64,000 nucleotides of DNA from Pseudomonas lurida (GTDB lineage Bacteria > Pseudomonadota > Gammaproteobacteria > Pseudomonadales > Pseudomonadaceae), in NCBI RefSeq assembly GCF_002563895.1, contig NZ_PDJB01000001.1, positions 2,339,501 through 2,403,500 of the forward strand, read 5' to 3'. The notes beneath the pieces were generated by a model. It had not been told where the DNA came from and ran no database searches. It was given only the letters and a program-made list of their open reading frames with translations. Shown piece by piece: positions 24,381 through 35,262 of this stretch (position 1 is the stretch's first letter; every line of letters starts with the position of its first letter). The position numbers and the translations under genes are program-made.

Positions 24381-25724
24381 TCAGCGCATGTGCAAGATAA
24401 TCGGGCTGCTGCTCGCCGGGTCGGTATGCCCGCGCAATTTGCCTACCGCCTTCGCGTCCACCGCACCGCCGTTATTGCCCCAGGTGCCGCGCACGTAACT
24501 CAGCACTTCAGCGATCTCCTGGTCGGACAATTGCTCACGAAACGCTGGCATGCGGTAGGCGTCGGGTACGCCTGCCGCCACCACGCGCTGCGAGCCGTTG
24601 AGGGTAATGTTGATCGCCGAGGCGCTTTCCTTGGCCAAGGCCGACGTAGCGCCGGCCAAGGGCGGCATCCATTCGGGCTGGCCTTTGCCGTCGAGGCCGT
24701 GGCAGGAGGCGCAGCGGGTCGCATACGTGTGGGCGCCGGGGGCATCCTGGCTCGCGGTCACCGCCTGGTACTGCCAGGGTGTGCCGTCACGCTGCGGGTC
24801 GCCGGGCAGTGACTTGAGGTAGCGGGCGATCGCTGCCAGGTCGTCGTCCTGCATGAACTGCGTGGAGTTGTTGAACGCTTCGGTCATCGAACCGTAGACC
24901 ACCGCATGGGCATTGCGCCCGGTCTTGAGGAACTGCACGATCTGCGCCTCGTCCCAGCGTCCCAACCCGGTGTTGGGGTCCTGGCGCAGGCTGGGTGCGT
25001 ACCAGCCGTCGAGCAGGGCGCCGGCAAGGAACGGCGCACCGGATTCGTCCAGGGCTTTCTCGTTGAAGGCCAGCCCGCGCGGCGTGTGGCAACTGCCGCA
25101 GTGGCCGGGGCCTTGGACGATGTAGGCACCGCGGTTCCACAGCGCGTCCTGGTTCGGTTTGGCCGCATAGTTGGCGGTCGGGGCGAACACGCCGTTCCAC
25201 AGCGCGATAGGCCAGCGCAGGTTGAGCGGCCATGGAATATCACTGGGGATATTCGGCTGGTTGGCCGGTTGCACGCCCTGCATGAAGAACGCGTACAGCG
25301 CTTTGATGTCGTCGTCGCTGAGTTTGACATAAGACGGGTAGGGCATGGCCGGGTACAGGCGGCGTCCACCGGGTGCCACGCCGTGGCGCACCGCGCGGTC
25401 GAAGTCGGCCAAGGTGTAGGCGCCGATGCCGTGTTGCTTGTCCGGCGTGATGTTGGTGGCGTGGATCGCGCCCAGCGGCGTGGCCATTTCCAGGCCCCCG
25501 GCGAACGGCGCCTTGCCCGGCAGACTGTGGCAGGCCACGCAGTCGCTGAGGCGGGCGACGTATTCGCCACGACTGACCACGGCGGGCTCGAAGGGAGTGG
25601 CGGCCTGCGCCTGTTCGAAGGGCGTAGCAGGCTCACGGGTGACGTACCAGGCCAGCAGGCCTGCCGCAACCAGGCAGGGCAGCGCCAGCCAGCCTGCGGT
25701 TCTTGCGAATCGACGGTTGTTCAT
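24381..25724 (-). CDS. Tri-haem cytochrome c subunit of periplasmic dehydrogenase
   Basis: 447-residue periplasmic, probably membrane-anchored cytochrome. A signal anchor lies at residues 9-27 (AGWLALPCLVAAGLLAWYV). Three CxxCH haem sites: CVACH (about residue 61), CGSCH (about 208) and CASCH (about 340). This is the layout of the cytochrome c subunits of alcohol/aldehyde dehydrogenases that pass electrons to the ubiquinol oxidase chain. It is the third gene of an operon with a molybdenum-binding subunit and a 2Fe-2S subunit, 16 bases after the former. AGGAAA lies before the ATG. The complex would oxidise an aldehyde or N-heterocycle in the periplasm. Confidence 0.92.
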   Translation of the reverse strand: MNNRRFARTAGWLALPCLVAAGLLAWYVTREPATPFEQAQAATPFEPAVVSRGEYVARLSDCVACHSLPGKAPFAGGLEMATPLGAIHATNITPDKQHGIGAYTLADFDRAVRHGVAPGGRRLYPAMPYPSYVKLSDDDIKALYAFFMQGVQPANQPNIPSDIPWPLNLRWPIALWNGVFAPTANYAAKPNQDALWNRGAYIVQGPGHCGSCHTPRGLAFNEKALDESGAPFLAGALLDGWYAPSLRQDPNTGLGRWDEAQIVQFLKTGRNAHAVVYGSMTEAFNNSTQFMQDDDLAAIARYLKSLPGDPQRDGTPWQYQAVTASQDAPGAHTYATRCASCHGLDGKGQPEWMPPLAGATSALAKESASAINITLNGSQRVVAAGVPDAYRMPAFREQLSDQEIAEVLSYVRGTWGNNGGAVDAKAVGKLRGHTDPASSSPIILHMR

Positions 25725-25740
25725 GGGCGTTTCCTGAGAG

Positions 25741-27960
25741 TCAGCTGAAGGTATGTCGGCTCATTGGCAGGCTGCGAATACGCTGGCCCGTCAACTGCGC
25801 CACCGCATTGGCCACGGCCGGTGCCACGGCGGGCAACGGAGGCTCGCCGATACCGCCCATCTTTTCGCCGCTCTCGACCACCCGGACATGCACTCGCGCC
25901 ATCTGCGCCGGTGCCAGGATCGGATAGAGGTCGTAGTTGCGCGCCCGCGGCTTGCCATCCACGTACACCGCTTCTTCCAGCAACGTCTGGGATAAACCCA
26001 ACGCCACGGCACCGTTGACTTGCGCCTCGACAATCGCCGGGTTGACGATGCTGCCCGGGTCGATGGCTTGCCAGATATCGTGCACCTTGACCTTCCCACC
26101 CTCGATGGACACCTCGGCAATGGCCGCCGTGTGCGAGCCGAACGGCGAGGCCATGGCCACGCCGCGTGCGCGCCGGGTGCCGTCCTCAGCGGTGAAGGGG
26201 CCACGCTTCCAGCCCCCGGACAGTTCACCCGCCGCCTGCAGCAAGGTCGTCAGCCGTGGGTTGTCGCGCAGCAGGTGCAGGCGCAACTCGTAGGGGTCGT
26301 GACCGCCTTTGTCCGCCAGCTCGTCGAGAAACGACTCATAGAAAAAGTCGTTGAGCGAATTGCCCACCGAGCGCCAGTAGCCGAGCATGGGCGCGCCTTT
26401 GACGTAGATCTGCGCGATGCGTTTGTTGGGGATGGCGTAGGACTTGCCCGACAGACCTTCGACGGCCGTGGGGTCGATTTTATCGCCCTGTTTACCGGCC
26501 AGGGCCTCGGTCGGACCTTCAGTGGCACTCACCGCTTCGATGGCGATCGGCAAGCCTTTGTCATCCAGCGCCGCGCGGAACTTGACCACGGCCAATGGGC
26601 GCAGCACATCGCGCAGGAACTCTTCCTCACGGCTCCAGATCAGCTTGACCGGACGGCCGACGGCCTTGGCCAGCGCAATGGCTTGCGGGTAGGGGTTGGC
26701 CGAGTCGTACAGGAAATGCCGGCCGAAAAAACCACCCAGCAAGGGCGAGTGCAGGGTGATGTTTGCAGGGTCGAGGCCGGTACGCTTGGCGATGTCGGCG
26801 CGGAACATGTCCGGTGCCTGGTTGGGCAGCCAGATCTCCAAGGTGCCGTCCGGATTGAAGCGCGCCAGCGCCGACGGCGGTTCCAGTTGGGCGTGGTTGA
26901 GGTATTGGTTGTGATAGGTCGCCTCGAGTTGGGTCTTGGCGCCTTTGAGTGCAGCGGCCACGTCACCTTCATTCTCGTCGTCGCGGGCCGGGCCTTGCTG
27001 GGCGGCTAGGAAGTCACGGTGCTTGTCGCTGGAAAAGTCTGCCGGCATGACGCGTAATGTCGAGTCCGCCGCAGCTTCCTGCCAGTCGACCTGGATCGCT
27101 TCGACCGCACGCTTGGCGTGCCACCAGCGTTCAGCCACCACCGCCACGGCACCCGGCAGCACGTGCACCGAATGCACGCCTTTCATGGCTTCGACCTGCG
27201 GCTGGTTACGCAGGCTGCCCACGGTCATGCCCAGGCGTGGCGCGTGCTGCACCGCCGCGTGGAGCATGTTGTCGACTTTCAGGTCGATGCTGTAGAGCGC
27301 CTTGCCGGTGGATTTATCGTAGGCATCCAGGCGCTTGACCGGCTTGCCGATCCAGCGGAACTGGCTAGGGTCACGCAGGGTGATGCTGGCTGGATCGGGC
27401 ACCGGCATGTCCAGGGCGCGACTGGCCAGCTCACCGTAGCCCAGCGAACGGCCGGACGCCGCGTGCACCACGCGCCCTGGCTGGGTAGTCAGCTCGCTCA
27501 CCGGTACGGCCAACTGTTCGGCGCCGGCCTGCAGCAGCATCGCACGGGCGAGAGCGCCCAGGCGGCGCATGGTTGGGTAGCTCATACGCACCGACATGCT
27601 GCCGCCGGTGATGCGCATACCGTTTTCCATCACCACATAGGCTTCGCCGGGCGGGGCGGCCTCGACGATGAAGGTCGCGGGGTCGGCATCCAGTTCTTCA
27701 CCGACAATCTGTGCCATGGCGGTGTGGGTGCCTTGCCCGCCTTCCATGAAGGGGCTGAGCAGGCGCACGCTGCCGTCCGGGCGAATCTCCAGAAACGCCG
27801 GCACCTGGGTGCCGCGTTCAGCGGTGGTGGCGGCTTGCACCCGGCCCGAGCCCAGTGGCAGGCCAAAACCAATCACCAGCGCCCCCACGGCGGTGCTCGC
27901 CAGAAAGCGGCGACGCGACAGGTTCACCGGGGTATCGAGCAGTTCGTTGATGAGGTTCAT
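25741..27960 (-). CDS. Xanthine dehydrogenase-family molybdenum-binding subunit (IorB-like)
   Basis: 739-residue molybdo-hydroxylase large subunit. A twin-arginine signal (SRRRFLASTAVGALVIGFG, about residues 14-35) shows Tat export after cofactor insertion. The molybdopterin-cytosine-dinucleotide domain follows, with GGFFGRHF (about residue 400), the segment GQGTHTAMAQIVGEELD, and the C-terminal GGIGEPPLPAVAPAVANAV containing the active-site Glu (GEPP). Similar proteins are annotated as isoquinoline 1-oxidoreductase or aldehyde oxidase beta subunits. Its ATG overlaps the stop of the 2Fe-2S subunit by one base, and the cytochrome gene follows. The substrate is not deducible. Confidence 0.92.
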   Translation of the reverse strand: MNLINELLDTPVNLSRRRFLASTAVGALVIGFGLPLGSGRVQAATTAERGTQVPAFLEIRPDGSVRLLSPFMEGGQGTHTAMAQIVGEELDADPATFIVEAAPPGEAYVVMENGMRITGGSMSVRMSYPTMRRLGALARAMLLQAGAEQLAVPVSELTTQPGRVVHAASGRSLGYGELASRALDMPVPDPASITLRDPSQFRWIGKPVKRLDAYDKSTGKALYSIDLKVDNMLHAAVQHAPRLGMTVGSLRNQPQVEAMKGVHSVHVLPGAVAVVAERWWHAKRAVEAIQVDWQEAAADSTLRVMPADFSSDKHRDFLAAQQGPARDDENEGDVAAALKGAKTQLEATYHNQYLNHAQLEPPSALARFNPDGTLEIWLPNQAPDMFRADIAKRTGLDPANITLHSPLLGGFFGRHFLYDSANPYPQAIALAKAVGRPVKLIWSREEEFLRDVLRPLAVVKFRAALDDKGLPIAIEAVSATEGPTEALAGKQGDKIDPTAVEGLSGKSYAIPNKRIAQIYVKGAPMLGYWRSVGNSLNDFFYESFLDELADKGGHDPYELRLHLLRDNPRLTTLLQAAGELSGGWKRGPFTAEDGTRRARGVAMASPFGSHTAAIAEVSIEGGKVKVHDIWQAIDPGSIVNPAIVEAQVNGAVALGLSQTLLEEAVYVDGKPRARNYDLYPILAPAQMARVHVRVVESGEKMGGIGEPPLPAVAPAVANAVAQLTGQRIRSLPMSRHTFS

Positions 27961-28415
27961 CAGACGCTCCCCTGCTTGGCCAGGTCGTCGACAGCCGCGT
28001 GGATGGCGTTATACGTGCCGCAGCGGCACAGGTTGATCATGGCCGCGTCGATCTGCGCCTTGCTGGGTGCCGGGGTGTGCTTGAGCAGCGCAGTGGCCGC
28101 CATCACCTGCCCGGACTGGCAGTAGCCGCATTGCGCCACTTGGCGCTCGACCCATGCCGCGACCACACGCTTGCCGACTTCATCGGTTTCGATCGCTTCG
28201 ATGGTGGTAATTTCACGCCCGACCACCCCAGCCACCGGCGTGACGCAGGAGCGCACCACATTGCCATCCACCAGTACCGAGCACGCGCCGCACTGGGCCA
28301 GGCCGCAGCCGTATTTGGTGCCGGTCAGGCCCAGGTCATCGCGGATCACCCACAGCAATGGCGTGTCCGCGTCGGCATCGACCTCATAGGCCTGTTGGTT
28401 GATTCGTAATTCCAT
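27960..28415 (-). CDS. 2Fe-2S subunit of the molybdo-hydroxylase (IorA-like)
   Basis: 151-residue small subunit with two 2Fe-2S clusters. The N-terminal plant-ferredoxin-type site is GTKYGCGLAQCGACSVLVDG with a fourth Cys in SCVTP (about residues 38-65). The C-terminal helical site is QCGYCQSGQVM and LCRCGTY (about residues 98-135). There is no signal peptide, so it must be carried out by the Tat signal of the large subunit. First gene of the three-gene operon; its TGA shares one base with the next ATG. The intergenic space upstream (28416-28566) shows no striking operator. Confidence 0.94.
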   Translation of the reverse strand: MELRINQQAYEVDADADTPLLWVIRDDLGLTGTKYGCGLAQCGACSVLVDGNVVRSCVTPVAGVVGREITTIEAIETDEVGKRVVAAWVERQVAQCGYCQSGQVMAATALLKHTPAPSKAQIDAAMINLCRCGTYNAIHAAVDDLAKQGSV

Positions 28416-28566
28416 GGCTCACCTGCTGATCGACGTTAGGTGCGGCCTGTTTTAGTCATGAACGCAGTGGCCGCTTATTGTCGAACTCTAGACCAGCGCG
28501 CAAGGGCTATCTATCCATTAGTCGATAAGTCGGAGGATCAGGCAAGTATTCAACAGGATTGTGCGA

Positions 28567-30267
28567 CTACGAATCAGCCGTTGGCCTTACGAAGTCTTCC
28601 TCGAAGTGCTCATGCTCACCCCGCGTATCACCTTGGCGTCGCAGCACCTCCATCTGGCGCAGCTCCACCCGCCGAATCTTCCCGGAAATGGTCTTGGGCA
28701 GTTCGGTGACGAACTCGATACGTCGTACCCGTTTGTAGGGCGCCAGATGCTCACGGGCGAAGGCGAGAATATGCTGGGCCAACTCAGCGCTACCCGGCTC
28801 GTCGTGGGCCAGGATCAGGAACGCCTTGGGTACGGCCAGGCGCAACGGGTCGGGGCTCGGCACCACGGCCACTTCCATGACGGCCGGGTGTTCGATCAAT
28901 GCGCTTTCCAGCTCGAACGGGCTGATGCGGTAGTCGGAAGCCTTGAACACATCGTCGGCGCGACCGACGAAGGTGATGTAGCCGTCAGCGTCGATCTGCG
29001 CGGTGTCGCCGGTGCGGTAGTAACCGTCACGCATGACCTCGGCGGTTTTTTCCGGGCTGTCCTCGTAGCACAACATCAGGCCGAGCGGGCGTACGTCCAA
29101 AGGCAGGGCGACTTCGCCCTCGGTGCCGGGGCTGCCATCGGGATCAAGCAAGGCGACCTGATAGCCCGGCAACGGGCGGCCCATGGACCCCGGCTTGAGC
29201 ACCTGGCCGGGGGTGTTGCCCACCAGGGCCGTGGTTTCCGATTGGCCGAAACCGTCACGCAGCGGCAGGCCCCAGGCATGTTGGATCTGTTCGATGATTT
29301 CCGGGTTCAGCGGCTCGCCGGCGCCAACCAGTTCGCGCAGGCTCAGGCGTGCCTTGTAGCTGGCCAGGTCTTCCTGGATGAGCATGCGCCACACGGTTGG
29401 CGGCGCGCACAGGCTGGTCACGCCGTAGCGTTCCAACGCACTCAGCAAGGCCGGGGCGCTGAACCGCGCGACGTTATGGATAAAGATGCACGCGCCGGCG
29501 TTCCACGGCGCGAACAGGCAGCTCCAGGCATGCTTGGCCCAGCCTGGCGACGAGATATTCAGGTGCAGGTCGCCCGGTTGCAGGCCGATCCAATACATCG
29601 TCGACAGGTGGCCTACTGGGTAGCTCTGATGGCTGTGCAGCACCATCTTGGGCTTGGAGGTGGTGCCCGAGGTGAAATACAGCAGCATCGGGTCGGTGGC
29701 CAGGGTGCGGCCGTCGGCTTCGAAGTGTTCGGGGTATTCAAAGGCCGCGCTGTGTGCGACCCAGCCGGGGGGTGCCGAACCCACGCAGATACGGCTGCAA
29801 CCCTGCGCCAGCCCGGCGAATTTGTGCACATGCGCTTCGCCGACCACCACGTGACGAACCTGTCCGCGCTCGATGCGGTCGCGCAGGTCGTCGGGGTTCA
29901 GCAGGGCCGTGGCGGGAATGACCACGGCGCCGAGCTTGAACGCGGCGAGCATGGTGTCCCACAACGCCACATCGTTCCCGAGCATCAACAACACACGATC
30001 ACCCCGGCTGACCCCGAGGGCGCGCAGGTGGTTGGCCACCTGGTTGGAGCGCGCGGCCAGTTGCTGGAAGCTGTAGCGCTGCTCGCTGCCGTCTTCCTCG
30101 ACGATCCATAGCGCATTCGCCGCATTGCCCTCGGCCATGGCATCGAAATAGTCCAGGGCCCAGTTGAACTCGTCCAGTTGTGGCCAGCGGAAATCCCGTA
30201 CGGCGGTGGCGTAGTCGGTGCGGTGAGCGAGCAGAAAATCCCGAGCGGCCAGGAAGGGCTGGGTCAT
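28567..30267 (-). CDS. AMP-binding acyl-CoA synthetase
   Basis: 566-residue cytoplasmic adenylate-forming enzyme that activates a carboxylic acid to its acyl-CoA. The P-loop-like motif is LLYFTSGTTSKPK (about residue 195), the A5 motif DGFGQSETT (about 320), the A7/A8 motifs YYRTGDTAQIDADGYITFVGRADDVFK (about 415) and the catalytic Lys motif ELPKTISGKIRRVEL (about 530). The length and the hinge sequence resemble medium-chain acyl-CoA synthetases (ACSM-like). It is monocistronic, behind the molybdo-hydroxylase operon with 151 bases between, in the same direction. The acid it uses could be the product of the neighbouring oxidase, but that is only a proximity argument. Confidence 0.9.
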   Translation of the reverse strand: MTQPFLAARDFLLAHRTDYATAVRDFRWPQLDEFNWALDYFDAMAEGNAANALWIVEEDGSEQRYSFQQLAARSNQVANHLRALGVSRGDRVLLMLGNDVALWDTMLAAFKLGAVVIPATALLNPDDLRDRIERGQVRHVVVGEAHVHKFAGLAQGCSRICVGSAPPGWVAHSAAFEYPEHFEADGRTLATDPMLLYFTSGTTSKPKMVLHSHQSYPVGHLSTMYWIGLQPGDLHLNISSPGWAKHAWSCLFAPWNAGACIFIHNVARFSAPALLSALERYGVTSLCAPPTVWRMLIQEDLASYKARLSLRELVGAGEPLNPEIIEQIQHAWGLPLRDGFGQSETTALVGNTPGQVLKPGSMGRPLPGYQVALLDPDGSPGTEGEVALPLDVRPLGLMLCYEDSPEKTAEVMRDGYYRTGDTAQIDADGYITFVGRADDVFKASDYRISPFELESALIEHPAVMEVAVVPSPDPLRLAVPKAFLILAHDEPGSAELAQHILAFAREHLAPYKRVRRIEFVTELPKTISGKIRRVELRQMEVLRRQGDTRGEHEHFEEDFVRPTADS

Positions 30268-30528
30268 GGTGGCTGTCCTTAATTATTGTTGTGGGACTTG
30301 CCCCCGGCTGAACCCAGAGGCTGGACCGAGTATAGGCACGCATAAATCAGAGCAGAACGCTCAAAAACACCGGTGCGTTGTGCAAAAAACTCATGGGTGT
30401 CGGCTTACGAGGCGGCGTGATTGACGGTCGATACGTAAAAGTCCAATATGGAATTATAAGTACAAGATTGTCGATTCATCCTTTTCTTCACGCTTGCCAA
30501 ACCAACAACAACTTGCGAGTACACGACT

Positions 30529-31305
30529 ATGAAGAAATGCTCCCTCATCACCGCCCTGGCCTTGGGGCTGCTTGCGTCCAGCCATGTGGTGGCGGCCGAG
30601 AAAATCCTGCGCATCGGGATCGAGGCGGCTTACCCACCGTTCGCGTCCAAGACCCAGGAAGGCAAGATCGTCGGGTTCGACTACGACATCGGCAATGCGC
30701 TGTGCGCGCAGATGAAGGTCAAGTGCGTGTGGGTTGAAGGCGAGTTCGATGGTCTGATTCCGTCCCTCAAGGTCAAGAAAATCGACCTGGCCCTGTCGTC
30801 CATGACCATCAACGAAGACCGCAAGAAGTCGGTGGACTTCACCCACAAGTACTATTTCACGTCATCGCGCCTGGTGATGAAGGACGGTGCGGTGGTCGAT
30901 GACCAGTACGCCAGCCTCAAGGGCAAGACGGTGGGTGTGCAGCGTGCCACCACCACGGATCGCTACGCCACCGAGGTGTTTGAACCCAAGGGAATCAACG
31001 TCAAGCGCTACAGCAATAACGAAGAAATCTACATGGACCTGGCGGCCGGGCGGCTGGATGCGATCTTCGCCGATACCATTCCCTTGAATGACTTCCTGCA
31101 GATGCCACGGGGCAAGGGCTACGCGTTTGTCGGCCCGGAACTCAAGGACCCCAAATACGTGGGCGAGGGCGCCGGGATTGCAGTGCGCAAGGGCAATACC
31201 GGGTTGGTCAGCGAGTTGAATACGGCCATTGACGGCATTCGCGCCAGTGGTGAGTACCAGAAGATTTCGCAGCAGTACTTCAAGTCTGACATCTACGGCG
31301 ATTGA
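30529..31305 (+). CDS. ABC transporter substrate-binding protein, basic amino acid type
   Basis: 258-residue periplasmic binding protein of the HisJ/ArgT/AotJ family (SBP_bac_3). Signal peptide at residues 1-22, mature start [19 protein letters not shown]; the ligand signature [11 protein letters not shown] (about 47-57), Asp in the [21 protein letters not shown] segment, and two more Asp in [12 protein letters not shown]. Lysine, arginine or ornithine is the likely ligand. No permease or ATPase is adjacent, so it is an orphan. It sits tail-to-tail with dauR of the arginine dehydrogenase operon, which supports arginine as ligand. Confidence 0.92.
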   Translation: MKKCSLITALALGLLASSHVVAAEKILRIGIEAAYPPFASKTQEGKIVGFDYDIGNALCAQMKVKCVWVEGEFDGLIPSLKVKKIDLALSSMTINEDRKKSVDFTHKYYFTSSRLVMKDGAVVDDQYASLKGKTVGVQRATTTDRYATEVFEPKGINVKRYSNNEEIYMDLAAGRLDAIFADTIPLNDFLQMPRGKGYAFVGPELKDPKYVGEGAGIAVRKGNTGLVSELNTAIDGIRASGEYQKISQQYFKSDIYGD

Positions 31306-31324
31306 GAGGTAAACGTGGGTGAAA

Positions 31325-31414
31325 TGTGGGCGCGGGCTTGCTCGCGCAGGCGGGCTGACATTCAACATTGAGGTTGGCTGAACCAGCGCTTTCGCGGGCA
31401 AGCCCGCTCCCACA
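31325..31414. repeat. REP pair (BIME) between convergent genes
   Basis: GCGCGGGCTTGCTCGCGC and, about 45 bases later, the inverse GCGGGCAAGCCCGCTCCCAC: a head-to-head REP doublet between the binding-protein gene and dauR. Same family as the units in the two tandem arrays. Confidence 0.8.
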
Positions 31415-31445
31415 TGTGCCTGCAGTGTTGTACAGGCGTGAGGGT

Positions 31446-32071
31446 TCAGCCCTTCAGTTCTTTTAAATGCTTGTAGACCGTCGCCCGCCCCATGCCCAGC
31501 ACATTGGCCACATAGTTCGACGCGCTCTTGCCCTTGAACGCCCCTTCGGCATGCAGCGCCAGCACCAGCTCACGCTTATGGTCACGGCTCAGCAGGTTGA
31601 GGCTCAATTGACGTTCGCGCATCCACGCATGCAGAAACGTGTTGATGCGCTCCTGCCAGTCATCGCGAAACAATGAGTCGGGTTGCGGGATCAGCTTGCT
31701 CGGCGACAGGAACAGATCCAGTGCCGCCTTGGCATTCTCGAACAATGAAATATTCAGGTTGATGCACAGCACCGCCAGTCGGCGGCCTTTGTGGTCGTGC
31801 AGCACGGTGCTCAGGCTACGGATTTTCTGACCGTCCCAGTTGAGCTTTTCGTAAGGGCCGATATTCACGTCGCTGACGTCATCGCTGAGCATGTCTTCCA
31901 ACGCCGAGTCATCGCCGATGCTGCGCTTGGACAGGTTGTTGGCGATGTAATCGACTTTTTGCGAGCGCAGGTCATGCAGCACCGCTTCCGCGTGGGGGAA
32001 GAACAGGGTGGCGATGGCGTCGGCCATCGCACGGAAGTTCTGCATGACCGTGTCTTGTTCAGCGGTGTTCA

Positions 32072-32072
<1 letters not shown>
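31446..32072 (-). CDS. dauR: Transcriptional regulator DauR (YheO/PAS-HTH family)
   Basis: 208-residue regulator with an N-terminal YheO-like PAS domain (about residues 10-120, FFPHAEAVLHDLRSQKVDYIANNLSKRSIGDDS) and a C-terminal HTH_22 domain (about 155-205, GAFKGKSASNYVANVLGMGRATVYKHLKEL). The ATG shares one base with the dauA TGA; a TTG one codon upstream is also possible. It is the last gene of dauB-dauA-dauR, the order known for the D/L-arginine racemisation operon of P. aeruginosa, in which DauR represses the operon and D-arginine relieves it. A perfect 15-bp palindrome before dauB is a candidate target. Confidence 0.9.
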
Positions 32073-34146
<2,074 letters not shown>

Positions 34147-34171
34147 GGGGGACTCCACGAATAAACTAATT

Positions 34172-34186
34172 TGTCCATTATGGACA
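34172..34186. promoter_or_regulatory. 15-bp perfect palindrome upstream of dauB
   Basis: TGTCCATTATGGACA, a 7-1-7 palindrome, lies 25 bases before the dauB ATG. The half-site ATGGACA recurs at 35173-35179 in the LysR/mmsA divergent region. Candidate operator for DauR or the LysR protein. Confidence 0.65.
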
Positions 34187-34214
34187 TTTAATTCCGTCGA
34201 GCAAGTGATAAACC

Positions 34215-35153
34215 TCACTCCATGAAGTGAAATCCTCCCGACAATTTCTCCTTCAAAAAACCCACCAATGCAGTCACCGACTTCGGCACATGGGGCGAGT
34301 AAGGCCGGATCAGGTAGATCTCATCGGCAAACGCGCCCTTGAGCGTCCAGCCCTTGAGCACCTGCACCAGCGTGCCACCGGCCAGGGCGGCGTGGGCGCT
34401 GAAGTCCGGGAGCAGGGCAATGCCCAGGTGGTTGAGCGCCGAGTCGCGCAAGGCCTCGCTGTTATTGGTGGCGAAGCTGCCAGCGATGGGTACGGTGAGT
34501 CGCTCGATGTTTTTGGTGCCGCGCTCGAAGGTCCACGCGGGCTGGTCGGTACCGCGAGGGTAGAACAGGCAGTTATGCGCGGTCAGGTCGCCGGGTTCGC
34601 GTGGTTCGCCGTGGCGTTGCAAGTAATCGCGGGTGGCAACCAGCACCGAGCCGGTGTCGCACAGCTTCCACGCCACATGGGTTTCCGGCACCTGGAAACC
34701 GTGGCGCACGGCCAGGTCGTAGCCTTCGGCGGCCAGTGAGCTCAGGGTGTCCGACACATCCAGTTGGACACGCACTTGCGGGTATTGCTGCAGGAACTCG
34801 GACAAGTGCGGCACCAGTTGCTGACGGGCAAATGCTACCGGTGCGGTGAGGCGCACCAGCCCACGAATTTCCCCGGCCGAGTCGCGCACGGACGAGAAGC
34901 TGCGGGCGATCTGCTCGTAGGCGCTGCGCACATCACGGGTGAGCGACAGTCCCGCATCGGTGAGCCTTACGCTGCGTGTGGTGCGCGTCACCAGCCGTGC
35001 ACCGGTGGCCTTTTCCAGGTCGGAAATGCGCTGGCTCACGGCCGATTTGCTCACGCCCAGGCGGGCGGCGGCGGCGGTGTAGGTGCCTTGTTCCTCCAAC
35101 ACCGACAGCCAATGGATGTGGGTCCAGAGCGCCTCGATCTCAGTCTTTTCCAT
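34215..35153 (-). CDS. LysR family transcriptional regulator
   Basis: 312-residue LysR regulator. The N-terminal winged HTH (about residues 9-66, FLSVLEEQGTYTAAAARLGVSKSAVSQRISDLEKATGARL-type sequence) is followed by the two-lobed ligand domain (GLVRLTAPVAFARQQLVPHL...LAVRHGFQVPETHVAWKLC). It belongs to the CrgA-like branch. Start MEKTEIEALW (35153) is chosen; a longer in-frame frame has no support. It is divergent from mmsA with 109 bases between, the usual layout for a regulator and its target, and it lies just upstream of dauB on the same strand. The inducer is unknown. Confidence 0.92.
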   Translation of the reverse strand: MEKTEIEALWTHIHWLSVLEEQGTYTAAAARLGVSKSAVSQRISDLEKATGARLVTRTTRSVRLTDAGLSLTRDVRSAYEQIARSFSSVRDSAGEIRGLVRLTAPVAFARQQLVPHLSEFLQQYPQVRVQLDVSDTLSSLAAEGYDLAVRHGFQVPETHVAWKLCDTGSVLVATRDYLQRHGEPREPGDLTAHNCLFYPRGTDQPAWTFERGTKNIERLTVPIAGSFATNNSEALRDSALNHLGIALLPDFSAHAALAGGTLVQVLKGWTLKGAFADEIYLIRPYSPHVPKSVTALVGFLKEKLSGGFHFME

Positions 35154-35262
35154 GGGTGTATTGTTCGCAAGTATGGACAATAAGTTCAGGATTCTGCTCT
35201 GGTTCGGAACAAATCGAAAGCCTATCGTGTGATCCAACGTTAAGCACTTGGGATTCACTGCC

